DNA of 64,000 bases from Megalobrama amblycephala (lineage: Eukaryota > Chordata > Actinopteri > Cypriniformes > Xenocyprididae), in assembly GCF_018812025.1 (NCBI RefSeq), contig NC_063049.1, positions 7,832,102-7,896,101 on the forward strand, written 5' to 3'. A program made the translations under genes and the position numbers. Below the pieces are notes generated by a model. The model was not told where the DNA came from and did no database searches. It saw only the letters and a program-made list of their open reading frames with translations. Numbering within the stretch: the first letter of the stretch is position 1; each line of letters begins with the position of its first letter. Positions 45,031 through 57,640 of the stretch are shown in pieces.

Positions 45031-45232
45031 GGTTACACAATGTAACTACGTCACCTTGACTTACTCAAATAAGTAGTGAATAATACTGATTAACTACATG
45101 TACTTACTATAGAGTTAGGGTTAGAGTTTGGTTTAGGGTTAGTTACTTGTAATTATGCATAATTTACTGTTATTACTATAGTAAGTACATGCAGTAATGT
45201 GTAACTATGTCACCTTAAAAGAAATTGTTACC
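45031..45232. mobile_element. Short MITE, 'ggttacac' ends
   Basis: Left 'ggttacacaatgtaactacg' and right 'gtgtaactatgtcacc...gttacc', with 'gttagggtttagagtttgg'-like words inside. Related to 10041-10239. Confidence 0.6.
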
Positions 45233-46341
45233 AAATGGGGAACTCTGTATTGACAATCGACATGGTAAAACAACAATAAAGTTTTTGTTCTACTATTCCT
45301 GTTAGCATCACCGTCTCACAGAAGAAAAAAAAAATATAATACCGTTTCTAATTTTTCCTAACTTAGACAACTGATGTACCTGATTCATAGTGCGTCAAGG
45401 GAGTTCAACAGCACAGAATGAGGAAATTAACTCAGGAAATGAGACTGTCTGGGGGGCAAATTCGGCAGATTGTTTTGTTATTCACCAGAGAGCATGAGTA
45501 GAAAAAACTGGGTGGAAGTTGATCTCACCAAGATCATATAGAAAAAAAATCACTTTGTATCGTCCTACACATCTAGAAGGAGAAAAAAGTCTCGGAAGTT
45601 TGTCCGCAGCAGTGGTGTTTCTTTTATAAACGGCAAAAGATTAGCACGATTGCATTGAGATAACAGCCCAGAGACATTCTGCACTCTCAGCTGCGTTCCT
45701 GATCTAAGACTCTGTTCGCTGCATCGTTTCCACTGCGTCAGCTCCTCCCCGAGAGTGACCAGAGAGCAGCGTTTTCCTTCAACCTTCAATTCAAACTTGG
45801 GCCATTACAGCCAGACTACAAAAGCACTTTTCTTGCACTCAGGGGCTCGCACCAGTGAGTGGGGGATATTTCCAATCACTCCTCTGTCAATCTGAGTGTC
45901 AGGTAAACACAGGCTGGCAGACAGAGAAAGAAAGGCCCGCATCTGTGGCTCTCGCTCTCCTACCTTACCTTGCGTTGGCTTATCCACAATCTAACGCACA
46001 AAGACACCCACACTCAAATGGAAAGGCAAAACGCAGCTGTTGTACAATGGCGCCGGTATCTTATCTCATATCTTTAGATTGAAGTACTACACAATAAGTT
46101 AATTGCTTTGAGCTTTTGTCTGATGTGTGAGAGGATGTGATTTCAGGCAAGGTGACAAATTGGCTTGCAAACCAAGAACGCCGTCTTGATCGTTGAACAA
46201 GCCGAGCTGGAATACAGAACATGGAGAATCGTGTTATTGATTGATTTGGTCTCAGAAGGCATGGGAATGATGGGATCTGTGGGAGTTTTTTCTTCACAGA
46301 TGAACACAACTTTTATAAATCCAGAAAGAAAACTATAAGCT
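45233..46341. other. Intergenic, apparently non-repetitive DNA
   Basis: No exon seen. About 45360-46080 has balanced composition and is unique in the window. Confidence 0.4.
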
Positions 46342-47639
46342 AGGGCTGCCCCCGTTAGTCAGCGAGAAGAGGCTTCGACCAAAATTTTATTAGTCGCTTA
46401 GTTGCAGGGGAAAAAAAAAAACTCGACTAGAAGTGGTGAAATCACGCAGTCCGTGACAGATGTGGTAATTACATTGCACAGGACGTCCAAATGCTCGACT
46501 ATCATTCATCGACCTCAAATATCATCTGAAACATGTAAGATGTAGCAATTTTACATGGCCGCTCGCTTTAACGTTAACCTAGAAAAATATGGGCTATTCC
46601 AGTGTTTGTGCGGAGCGTGAAAGCTGAATAGCAGCGTGTTTACTGTATGCTAACATGGAGGCGCCGGTGCGATCACTTGCACTTAAGATGCTCCATCATT
46701 TTTGGTCATAGAGATAAAAGTAATACATCTTTTGAATCTGTGAAGAGTCTACTTTTATTTGTGTGCACATAACAACAAAACATTGTGCTTTTGTAAAATA
46801 ATGAAAGCAAACAGGGTGTGCTTTCTGCTGTCTCAGTCTCTCTCAGTCTTTTTTCCAAAAAAAGAACCGAAACTCCATGTAAACTTGCCTCACAGACATG
46901 AAATACATATCTATAGAAAGCAAAATTTTAAACAAACCAATTCAAATAGAAAACAAAAATTCTCATGTTATGTAATCCATATGAAACGTGCATATAGGTG
47001 CGTGCACTACTCCGGAGATGACGGGTCAGCATCACTGCGGTCAAAAATACAGAAAACCTTGAGCTTGTCCACTTTCAAATACCTCCAGAGATAGTTTTAA
47101 ACACATGCATTCGAACAGTGCAAAAGATTGCCTACTCTTCACCTACTGACCTAACACGTAAACATTATGGGAAGCGCTCTAGCCAGATGGGATTTAAACT
47201 TTGTCCACTAAAGACACAAGTTTGTTTTGAAAACGAAAAACGTACCAAGCACAATGTTCTCTCATCGTTCCTGATTTCTAACACACAGCATTCGGTCGGT
47301 CTTGCGGCTGTCAGAGCAGAAATGAAAGGATGGATCTCCGTACGTTTTTCCATTATCTCCGGACGCATTCATATGTAAATTGCGTGAACTTATTTTGTCC
47401 ATTAGATCGAAAGTTCTGAAAAAAAAATCCCATATATTTACCCACCAGGTGTAAACGGGAATGTGTCTCCCTCGTCCTCTTGTGATCCAATAGATCAAAA
47501 CGCATCTTAATACCAGGTGGAAGCAGGGCCTTAGTTTGGTTTCACTTTGTGGCAAATCAAGTGACGACCCCATGCTCTACTCTGTATTCAGTGTTGCCTG
47601 AGTCATGAGATCCTATTGTAATTGCTCAGTCAATTATAC
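46342..47639. repeat. Unresolved repeat-like region
   Basis: Starts 'ctagggctgcccccgttagtc', a typical hAT MITE end as I recall it, but I cannot find a matching right end. About 47440-47535 ('ccaccaggtgtaaacggg', 'taccaggtggaagcagggcc') looks like the end of another element. No coding content recognised. Confidence 0.35.
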
Positions 47640-48715
47640 TTCTTCTCTGAAATTAATCGCATTTTTGAGTGCCTAAACATGCTCGAAAACTCATGAAACT
47701 TTGCACACGCATCAGAAGTGGTGAAAATTTATGTCTGATATGGGTTTAAGAATTAGGTGTGGCAAAATGGCTTGATAGCGCCACCTACAAAATTTCAATT
47801 AAGTGCCCTTCGCGCTACGTTTCATGCACAGGTATGAAATTTGGTAGACACATATAACAGCCCAATACCTACAAAAAAGTCCATTGGCGTAAAATCTGAA
47901 AACCCAACAGGAAGTGAGATATTTTGAGTTTTCTTTGCAAATTTTTTGGCAGTTTTTGCCATTACCACTTATTGTACTTTAACAAACTCCTCCTAGAGCT
48001 TTAATCAGATCAACATCATATTTGGTCAGTCTAATCTAAAGGCCTTAGTGATGTTAAATTGCGAAGCTCTTGAGTTTTCGCTAAAGGGCGTGTCCGTGGC
48101 AGCCTGACAAAGTTTGATGTTTCACCATGAAACAGGACGATCTGTACAAAACTTCACATGTTTGATAAGAGTCCTGGCCTGAAGACATCTACATGCCAAT
48201 ATTCAGTTACAGTCATAGCGCCTCCTGTGGGCAACAGCAAATGACATGTTTTACACTGTGATTAACTCCTCCTAGAGATTTAATCAGATCAACATCATAT
48301 TTGTTCAGTCTAATCTAAAGGCCTTAGTGATGTTAAATTGCGAAGCTCTTGAGTTTTCGCTGAAGGGCGTGTCCGTGGCGGCCTGACAAAGTCTGATGTT
48401 TCGCCATGAAAGAGGAAGCTGTTGTAACTCAGGCATACAGTGTCCGATCTGCCCCAAACTTCACATGTGTGATAAGAGTCCTGGCCTAAAGATATCTATA
48501 TGCCAAAATTCAGTTAGTTATAGCACCACCTGCTGGCAACAGGAAATAGCATGCTTTACACTGTAATTCACTCCCAGAAACACATTTGTATATGCCATGA
48601 AGTACCAAACATGCTAGAAACACGTGGCCTGGCCTGAGGACATCAACATGACAATATTCATTTATAGACAAAGCACCACCTGTTGGCTGCAGGAAGTGTG
48701 GCATGTCTAAATGAC
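47640..48715 (+). repeat. Tandem repeat, about 280-bp unit, 2-3 copies
   Basis: 'aactcctcctagag' followed by 'tttaatcagatcaacatcat', 'aaaggccttagtgatg' and 'gctcttgagttttcgct' begins at 47985 and again at 48264, a spacing of about 279 bp with few differences. A third, shorter copy of the unit's end ('ctggcctgaggacatcaaca' to 'caccacctgttggctgcagg') follows at about 48630. Non-coding. Confidence 0.8.
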
Positions 48716-50319
48716 TTTGCCATATTTTTCCTATATTTACATGCTTAAATGCATGTCACCCACTGTTCACTGATTTCCTAAGGCCTCCAGGTGGCAGTGG
48801 CCCTGTGTGTGAGGGTCCTTTCATCGCTTTGTGCAGCTTTAATACTTTATTTGACCTTGCATAGTTTAGTTCACAGTTTTAGAGGATGAGAACATGCAAG
48901 CAACACTTGATCTTCTACTAAGTGACAGATGAAAATGCACCAAAATATGCTAACAAAACTTGTATTTGAACGCTTCTTTTGTACATGCATTTATGCTTTT
49001 CAAAACTTCAAAGCTAAGGAATATAAATTCTGTAATTTATGACCTTTCAAAAATCTGCATGCTTAGTTCAGAGAGAAAAAATCAGTCATTTTCTGGTATT
49101 TTGTAAAGCACAGAGGTGAGACTTGTTCTTCGTCTACTGGGGTGAAAATAGCTGGGCCTGCTTACCGCATGAATATGAGTTGTTTCTGAAAGCGTCATAT
49201 TAACATATTGGCGGAGCCGCTTGCTGGGGCCGATCTACAGTGGAAGGGACCGCGTGGAGAGAGTCTGCTCGGCTGGAGGCTCCCGGTGGCCTTGGTAAAT
49301 GGATCCTCAATGGGGAAGCTTCAAAATGGCACCGCAGGAAAGACTGCGGACAGAATATCAAATGTGTCTCAATGACACATGAGAGAAGGGACCACCATTC
49401 GGACACCACTGAGGTGGAGACAGAGGCTCAGGGGAGAGGGCTTTACTGCGCTAGAAGCTTAGCCTCATGTTTAAAGAAAAATATCTCCATTAGGGTAAAA
49501 TGTTGCTTTTTTCATGTCTTTCTCTAAACGTCTGCCCGTGCAGGAAAAAACAGCTCCCACAGATGTAGTTATGATAAAGTAGGAAGTATTCACGTAAATT
49601 TCCCTCCCTGCATTCATTTTGCTCTAACTTCTGTACAATACATCCGTGAACTGAACTTCTGGTTTCTTTTGGATAATCTGACACATAGATGCTAGTTTGA
49701 TTCATACGGTCTGATGAGTTGAACCGCCATTTGCCTATATGCAGGATATCATGTAGAAATGTATAAGGGCCGAGACACACCGATCTGACGGTCAGCCGTT
49801 GGCCAACTTCGAGCCGTCAGTGAGAAATATATTTGGGTGAGATTATAGTATGCTTTCCTTTCACATATAAAATGTTTTAGAAGAAAATTGTTAAAAAAAT
49901 ACAATTATAATTAATGGACATGAAATGTACCCTAAATTGTAGAATGACTCACATATGGGATGTGAGACTGTTTATGTTATCTTGAAATTAATAACTGCTG
50001 TTGCACGACTTTAGCATGAAAACAACATCAACAGCATTCAAAGCCCATTTTACATCAGTTATATAACAATATATAGGGGGGGTTGGAATTTTTTCTTCTA
50101 AGAATTGGATTGTTGATCGTGGTCTCTATATATATACAGTATATGAGTCTACGTGGTTAGATGCGAGGAGATGAAAAATAAGATGGCTTTGTGAATTCAT
50201 TCAAAAAGGGAGATAATTTCAGTGTTGTTTCATTTATGTAAATGACTTGAAAGATGAAAAATTACAATGGCAAATATTTGGAATAATGTGATCCAATAAT
50301 AAGACTAGAAGCATGGATT
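48716..50319. other. Intergenic DNA, nothing recognised
   Basis: No exon or clear transposon. About 49100-49480 has balanced composition. A possible MITE end ('gggccgagacacaccgatctg') lies at about 49769. Confidence 0.4.
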
Positions 50320-50530
50320 AAAGTCAGCATGAAATGGAAGTATATATTGTAATGTATATCTGAGTGAAATGGCTTCTGGAACAAGAACAAATGTAGGGCG
50401 GGGCTTAATTTTGTTTGTGAAGAATTGATTGGATGGTTAGATGGTTGATGTTTGCTATTGGTGGAACTCATGTGAGAGACCGGTTGCTCCACCCTCTCGC
50501 TAGTAAACACATCATCAGAGAAGAGATGTT
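50320..50530 (-). repeat. Dispersed repeat, copy 2 (inverted partner at 16655)
   Basis: Carries 'gggcggggctt', 'ggttgatgtttgctattgg' and 'agtaaacacatcatcagaga', inverted relative to 16655-16845. Confidence 0.55.
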
Positions 50531-50649
50531 GTGGGGTGTGGGTGTGGGTGTGTGTTCAACAACTAAGAAGCAAATTTAAGGTTGAATATTTTTCCTTATA
50601 GCTAATGTTTTTACATAACTTTTCTCAAGATTGCCTTTAATTAAAAGTG

Positions 50650-50945
50650 CATTTAGCTTCATCTGAAACTGGATACTTTCTGAGGTACTTCTTTTGAATG
50701 TACAATTACTTTAATTACTTTACTTTAGTAAGTACTCTGTAGGGTGAATGGTGTGTAATATTAATGTAATCTGGACATACTATATCCGTCAAGTTGTCAT
50801 TGTCATGTGACCTATAAGTGACCTGTGTCGCTTCACTTCCATTCACAAATCCTCTCCGGTGGCCTCATGGGATAGTCCATCGGATGCACACTTCAGAATC
50901 TCTCCAGAAGTAGTACATCATCCAGGTACTTTCCACCTACTATTT
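50650..50945 (+). repeat. Dispersed repeat, copy 1 of a direct pair
   Basis: Shares 'cattcacaaatcctctcc', 'ggcctcatgggatagt' and 'catccaggtactttc' with 51640-51845 in the same orientation. The limits are approximate. Confidence 0.6.
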
Positions 50946-51328
50946 TTTATTTTTTTTTTAATTCAGTGAGACTACTCTTTCACATGCTTCTTTACCTACT
51001 GGTAAGTAGGGAAGTATGGATGCTTCTCAATACTCAAATTAATGCTTCCTCATTACTTGCTCCTCCGTCCTACAGCCTGTGATCCCGAAACCGATCAAAG
51101 AAAGCCATCTTGAAGGACATATCAATTCCCTAATTGCACCGCAAGAAACGAGGAGTAAGGGAGCTTCCAGAGAAGCTGTGAACGAGGATACACCGGTGTA
51201 TGCGGAAGTCTTTCTTGTAGAAAAACCTGACAAATTTATGTTTTACCTTTGCAGTTTAAATAAACAATACATCTCAAATATTTCATCAGGGGACCTTGCT
51301 TTATTATTATTTATTATGAATTTCTTAA

Positions 51329-51610
51329 AGGGTTAGTTCAACCAAAAATGACATATCTGTCATTTATTACTCACCCTCATGTTGTTCCACACCCGTAAGA
51401 CCTTTATTCATCTTCAGAACACAAATTAAGATATTGTTGATGAAATCGGAGAGGTTTCTGAACCACATGTAGGCAGCAACGTCATTGCACCTCTCTAGGT
51501 CCTGCAGAAAGGTTGTAAAGAAATCGTTAAAATAGTCAAACTAACTACAGTGGATCGACTTTAATGTTATGAAGCAACAATCGCATACTCTTTGAGTACT
51601 TGTTTTGAAA
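51329..51610. mobile_element. Left half of an 'agttcacc' foldback MITE
   Basis: 'aaagggttagttcaacc', 'actcaccctcatgttgttcc', 'cacaaattaagatattgttg' and 'taggcagcaacgtcattgca' match the left arm of 23405-24196 in order. The right arm is absent, so it is truncated near 51610. Confidence 0.7.
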
Positions 51611-51639
51611 AAGTAATTACTTCACAACCACTAAAAAGT

Positions 51640-51845
51640 ATGTTCTATATAATATGAACGTGTGAACGTACTACATTTGCCATATTGTCATTATCATGTG
51701 ACCTACCAGCGTCAGTTGCATCACTTTATCATTCACAAATCCTCTCCTGCGGCCTCATGGGATAGTAAAGTGTCCATCATATGCACTCTTCAGAGTCTTG
51801 CCGGAAGTAGTAGGTCATCCAGGTACTTTTTGCCGACTCTTTTAT
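51640..51845 (+). repeat. Dispersed repeat, copy 2 of a direct pair
   Basis: Direct-orientation partner of 50650-50945. It shares the 'tcctctcc(g/t)g(c/t)ggcctcatggg' region and the flanking 'tgtcatgtgacc' words. Confidence 0.6.
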
Positions 51846-52558
51846 GAGTACCCTGAATTCGGACGTACTTATTTTTGTCACAAACAGATTTTCGCCTAGT
51901 ATATAGTAGGGAAGCATGCAGTTTTGGATGCAGCCTTTGGCCAATATGGCAGTCAGACTTATACTGATATCTAGTAATGTGGATGGAGCATCGTTCAAAT
52001 GCAGTAATTTCTGCATGACTATAGAGCGCTGTGATGATATATTTTTAGGCCAACCCGGAAGTTCACCCGACAAAAACCCAATAGGATTTTTTTCCATTGC
52101 CTGTTGGATTATTGCGGTAAATAAGCTCTGTGACCAATGATTCTTACATGTCCATCATTATAATCTTCACAAATGAACACAACTTTTATGAATTTTGAAG
52201 CCTAAATAGAATCGGGAGAAGGAAAAAGCTAAACGGAGGCTATAAACGAACAACACCACAGTCGCATAACTTCAACGTCGCCATCATTAAGCTTGCGACA
52301 ACTATTTCAGTCTTTTTTTTAATCCCTGAACGTTTGAGTTAGAAGAGTTTTCAAGAGCCTGATCATAAACACAATGAGGATGTAAAAGCGACTTTACTTG
52401 TCCCCGACAACCTCTGTAGTCCCATTTAGACACTTGTTAGCAACCACCTTTTTCAAGACAAGTAAAATCTTAAACACACACAAGGGGGTTTTACCGATGT
52501 ATGTGTCAAATGTGACAATATTTTGAGCTTGTGTTCACCACAGACATTATTACAGGCA
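51846..52558. other. Intergenic DNA, nothing recognised
   Basis: No exon or transposon end recognised between the direct repeat and the next MITE. Confidence 0.4.
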
Positions 52559-53222
52559 TTTAAAGGGTTAGTTCACCCAAAAAATGAAATGAATTACTCA
52601 CCCTCATTTTGTTCCACACCTGTAAGACCTTCGTTCATCTTCTGAACACAAATTAAGACATTTTTGATAAAATCCGATGGCTTAGTGAGGCCTGCATTGA
52701 CAGCAAGACAATTAACACTTTCAATTTTCCAGAAAGCTACTAAAGTTATATTTAAAACAGTTCATGTGACTACTTAATGTTATGAAGCAACGAGAATAGT
52801 TTTTGTGCGCCAAAAAAACAAAATAATGACAATATCTAGTGATGGGCGATTTCAAAACACTGCTTCATGAATCTTTACAAATCTTTTGTTTCAAATCAGT
52901 GATTCGGAGCACTAAAGTCACATGATTTCAGTAAAAGAAACATCATAAGTGTTTTGAAATTTCAATGGTTCACCACTGGGGGCGTGACTTTGGCAGTTTG
53001 GTACGCACTCCGAACCACTGATTCAAAACAAATGATTCGTAAAGCTTCGAAGCTTCATGAAGCAGTGTTTTGAAATCACTGGTCATGTGATCTCAATATG
53101 TCGGCCTCCATGAGGCGAACTGCTCCATATACAATAAAACATGTTTTTTAAGCTACAAAACATGACTGAAGTCTTATGTAAGTGGACATCATTTTAAACA
53201 TATTTTTCAAAAGTGCTATTCT
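52559..53222. mobile_element. 'agttcacc' foldback MITE with hairpin core, right end lost
   Basis: The left shell starts 'taaagggttagttcaccc' at about 52561. The core at about 52836-53085 ('gtgatgggcgatttcaaaac' and inverted 'gttttgaaatcactgg') resembles the core of 36585-37304. The right shell is incomplete, and MITE B copy 2 begins next to it at 53223. Confidence 0.65.
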
Positions 53223-54181
53223 TTAAAGGTGCCCTCGAATGAAAAATTGAATTTATCTCGGCATAGTTAAATAACAAGAGTTCAGTACATGGAAATGACA
53301 TACAGTGAGTCTCAAACTCCATTGTTTCGTCCTTCTTATGTAAATCTCATTTGTTTAAAAGACCTCAGAAGAACAGGCGAATCTCAACATAACACCGACT
53401 GTTACGTAACAGTCGGGATCATTAATATGTACGCCCCCAATATTTGCATATGCCAGCTCATGTTCAAGGCATTAGACAAGGGCAGCCAGTATTAACGTCT
53501 GGATCTGTGCACAGCTGAATCATCAGACTAGGTAAGCAAGCAAGGACAATAGCGAAAAATGGAGCAATAATAACTGATAATAATCATGATATTTTTTAGT
53601 GATATTTGTCTTTCTAAATGTTTCGTTAGCATGTTGCTAATGTGCTGTTAAATGTGGTTAAAGTTACCATCATTTCTTACTATATTCACGGAGACATGAG
53701 CCGTCGCTATTTTCATTTTTAAACACTTGCAGTCTGTATAATGCATAAACACAACTTCATTCTTTATAAATCTCTCCAACAGTGTAGCATTAGCCGTTAG
53801 CCACGGAGGACAGCCTCAGATTCATTCAGAATCAATGTAAACAATATAACAGTATACAATACTCACATAATCCGACACATGCATGCCGCATGCATGGCGA
53901 ACACTTTGTAAAGATCTATTTGAGGGTTATATTAGCTGTGTAAACTTTGTTTATGCACTGTTTAAGGCAAGCCTGAGCTCTGTGGGCGGAGAGCGTCAGC
54001 ATTTAAAGGGGCCGCACAGCATAAATCGGCTCATATTTAATGATGCCCCAAAATAGGCAGTTAAAAAAATTTATTAAAAAAAATCTATGGGGTATTTTGA
54101 GCTGAAACTTCACAGACACATTCAGGGGACACCTTAGACTTATATTACATCTTGTAAAAAAACGTTCGATGGCACCTTTAA
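53223..54181 (-). mobile_element. MITE family B, copy 2 (inverted)
   Basis: 'ttaaaggtgccctcgaat' at the left and 'cgatggcacctttaa' at the right, with TTAA at both borders. The whole element matches 3112-4044 in reverse orientation, including the perfect palindrome at 53395-53416 and the 'cagctgaatcatcagacta' segment. Confidence 0.8.
53395..53416. promoter_or_regulatory. Perfect palindrome with TTACGTAA core, second copy
   Basis: Identical to the palindrome at 3852-3873, although the surrounding MITE copies differ by substitutions and indels. Confidence 0.5.
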
Positions 54182-56306
54182 GTCTTGTAGACTCCAACAC
54201 ATAACAGTGACCCAACTTCTCATACTCTTCTGTCAAATAAAAGCAAAAACGCACCTTTAATGAAATGTCTTTCCCTGATTGCTGTCGTTCTTAGGTATCT
54301 TTTGCTCTTAGAACTGTCGCATTAATTTATGTGTTTATTTCTCTCCATCCCATAACATTTAATGTTGAAGTTTGTTTGTATTTTTCAGAATGGTTTTGGG
54401 TTAGCGCTGTGCTGGTATGATTTATAGCAGCAGGATTTGGCCTTTCATGGGTGCAGTCCTTTATTCTGTCTGTCTTGCTTGGTGTGGTGCCATTGTGGTT
54501 TTTGCCTCTGGGCGTAGTGGCACCAGCTGATGGATGACTATGACAACATTTGTAGCGCAGACACCAAAAAAACCCCAGCCACTAATCGGTCTTTGATATC
54601 TTCTAATCCTTCCTCTTCATTTCACAAATCTGTTACAATTAAATCAAAAGAAAGCTGCCCAGAGTGGAGAACACAACTGGAGTCTCTCTGATGTGTATTT
54701 TATCCACCAAAGTCAATTGAGTTTTCTTCATTGCCCGTACATTCCAGACATCTTTGCGCAATGACGTGTTGACATGCGAGAGCAGTTTATTATGTTCTGT
54801 TTTATGAATTACATATGCTGCGTTCTAAATAACTTTATTATTGTTCCAGAAATGTTAGTGTCACTGTATGCAAAACAAAACATTGTAGCCAAGCCACAGA
54901 AAACAACTTGTCGTTCCTAGCTCATTTAGGTCTGACAAACAGGCCTCAATAATGGGTTTCAGCTTTGGCTAGCACAGCCCTGGGAGTGAGACAAGAAACC
55001 CAACCTCTACTTATCTCCCTGTGAACTTCTTAATGGGAGAAACCTCAGTGGCCGCTGAAGAAACGCTGCAAAGAGACCGATCCGAAAGAGCGAAAACGTT
55101 TCTCGCTTTCCAGTGCGCGTTTCCTCCTTGCCGGAGCTCAGCTGACCCATTTTCTCGAGAGCTGGAAATATAACATGTGATTGTACAGAAGTTTAGGCTC
55201 TGTGGCGGAGACTGAACAAAGATTAAAAAATAAAAAGCAGTCTGGACCCATCAATCGTATATCTAAAATCATATTTCCCTAAGAGAAAACAGGGATTATA
55301 CAATAAATGGCTGAAATCACAAAGAAATGTGCGCGTGTGTATGTTTTCACGGGATGGAAATCAGGCAGTGAAATCAGTATGCATGGTTTCCCTGTGTTCC
55401 CGTGGAGCGAGCCAAAATATCCCTCTCTATGACCCACAATCAAAACATGTAAAGTACTACAATTTAAAATATTCTGTCATCTCTCTCTTTTTTTTATCAT
55501 ACACATCTTCTATTCAATCTCCCCCTGAAGTACAGAGACAGTAATACAGAAACGGTTTTGTTTTCCCATATCTGAGAGTGCAATTTCATCCAGGAACACT
55601 ATACTACACTACATCAGCAGCACTGACTTTGTCTCGTAAATATGAGAAAGATGACAATTTATGCAGACTCTCTGTGGAGTGTGTGTGTGTATGTGTGTGT
55701 GGTAGAGAGTACTCTGAGCTCAGGGCCGATTGTGTGTGTTTTTTCTTCCAGGTTCCTGCAGAGAATGTGATCACACAGTAGAGTCATTACCATTCCATTA
55801 CACACACATACTGTATGGGAGAGTGCATGGGGTAAGATGTGCCGGCTTATGCTTAAGTCGTTCTCTAGGTTATTCAAAATGATATAGAGGAAGAACTATA
55901 TTTTAGTATGCGTCTTATCAACGGAAATGATAAGACAGCATCCATATGGCATTATAACTGTACCTAAAAAAAAATTGTGGTCAAGTGACTTAACTTCCTG
56001 GGCCATGCATGGCTAATTAAACTATTTATATTTAACAGTAAAAACATGCTAACACATAAGAGAAAAATGTATTATGCTAATCCAAATATTTAGCTCTAGA
56101 TATTTGTTTGCTACTGTTAACACTTATGGTTTGTACTTCTGCTCACCCCTCACTGTGTTACAGACATGAGTAATGCATAAAATCCTGTGGATTATTCAGA
56201 TGTGCTGTTGGACCTATGTTAAAAAATATTAATATTCATGTTTCAATGTTTATAAGTGATGAAACAATATAAAGAACATTTCAGTAAATAAATAAGAAAA
56301 ATAAGT
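54182..56306. other. Intergenic, apparently non-repetitive DNA
   Basis: The longest stretch without a recognisable transposon. No exon seen. A TG microsatellite lies at about 55680-55702. It could contain regulatory elements, but no motif cluster stands out strongly. Confidence 0.4.
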
Positions 56307-56480
56307 TACACTTTATTTTAAGGTGATGTTGTTACAGTGTAATTACACAAACGAGTACTGAGGAATATAAAGTAACCTACTCTAGGGATGTAGGTTAGGG
56401 TTTGGTTTATGGTTAGTTGCTTATAATTATCTATTAGTACAATAGTAAGTACATGTAACGTGTAACTACAGTATGTCACC
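56307..56480. mobile_element. Short MITE fragment, 'gttacactttatttta' end
   Basis: Left 'gttacactttattttaaggt' with internal 'tagggtttggtttatggtta'. The opposite end is 'ctacagtatgtcaccttaaa'. Related to 10041-10239 and 45031-45232. Confidence 0.55.
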
Positions 56481-57368
56481 TTAAAGGGTTAGTTCACTTC
56501 AGAATTAAATTTTCCTGATAATTTACTCACCCCCATGTCATCCGAGATGTTCATGTCTTTCTTTCTTCAGTCGAATAGAAATTAAGGTTTTTGAGGAAAA
56601 CATTCCAGGATTTTTCTCCATATAGTGGACTTCACCGGGGTTCAATGGGTTGAAGGTCCAAATGTCAGTTTCAGTGCAGCTTCAAAGAGCTCTACATGAT
56701 CCCAGACGAGGAATAAGAGTCTTATCTAGCGAAACGATCTGTCATTTTCTAAAATAAAAAAAACTTTTTCACCACAAATGCTTGTCTTGCACTGCTCTGT
56801 GATGTGCCGTGCATTACGTAATCATGTTGGAAAGGTCACGTGTGACGTATGCGGAAGTACTGAGAAAATGTTTACAATGTGAACGTGCAAAGACTAAGTC
56901 AAATGGCCTTTACAAAAAAGAGAGAAAACAATGATGTCGGACAATTTTGAAGTTGGAGGAGAAAATGAGATGGAGTTTTTCGCCCTTCCGCGGTACTTCC
57001 ACCTATGTCACGTGTGACCTTTCCAACGTGATTACGTCATGCGTGAAGCATCACAGAGCAGTGCAAGATGAGCATTTGTGGTTAATTTGTAGTTTTTTTT
57101 TTTTTTTTTAGAAAATGAGTGATGGTTTCTCTAGATAAGACTCTTATTCCTCGTCTAGGATCATGTAGAGCTCTTTGAAGCTGCACTGAAACTGACATTT
57201 GGACCTTAAACCCGTTGAACCCCAGTGAAGTCCACTATATGGAGAAAAATCCTGGAATGTTTTCCTCAAAAACCTTAATTTCTTTCTGACTGAAAGACAT
57301 GAACACCTTGGATGACATGGGGGTGAGTATATCAGGAAATTTTAATTCTGAAGTGAACTAATCCTTGA
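56481..57368. mobile_element. Foldback MITE family C, copy 2 (complete)
   Basis: Ends 'ttaaagggttagttcacttc' and 'gaagtgaactaatcctt'. Arms pair, including 'tttctccatatagtggactt' and 'aagtccactatatggagaaa'. The core pairs 'ggaaaggtcacgtgtgac' with 'gtcacgtgtgacctttcc'. The arms match 6683-8461, but the hairpin core is different. Confidence 0.85.
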
Positions 57369-57399
57369 AAATAAAGTGTGAAATATTTCAGTTATGTCC

Positions 57400-57640
57400 C
57401 AACTGAGTCCCAACTGAGCTTGGAGGTCTCGCTGTGTGGAGTTTCCTTTAGGTGTTCTGGTTTCATCCAAAGGACAGATGAATTGAAGACACTAAATTGC
57501 CCATAAGCATGAATGAGTGTTTGTCTGTGTGTGAGCGCTGTGATGGACTGGCCCTCCATCCAGGGTGTTTCCCAGCGTAACGCCCGAGACACTGGGAAAG
57601 GCTCCAGCATCTCTGTGACCCCTGGATAATGGATTCACTT
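57400..57640 (+). mobile_element. SINE-like fragment
   Basis: Words such as 'gtgtggagtttcctttagg', 'ttctggtttcatccaaagga', 'gtgatggactggccctccat', 'ccagggtgtttccc' and 'gggaaaggctccagca' occur in the order I recall for the body of common fish tRNA-derived SINEs. The tRNA-like head is not seen, so it is 5'-truncated. The family is not assigned. Confidence 0.55.

Noticed and set aside
47985..48700. Direct repeats considered as a CRISPR-like array
   Set aside because: Units are about 280 bp and contiguous, without short repeats and unique spacers, and the genome is vertebrate.
41000..57000. Search for exons of a neighbour such as ola1 upstream of sp3
   Set aside because: ola1 lies next to SP3 in other vertebrates as I recall, but no GTPase motif or spliced frame could be read here.
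57400..57640. Possible tRNA gene at the head of the SINE-like fragment
   Set aside because: No A-box/B-box pair or cloverleaf could be found. Only the SINE body is present.
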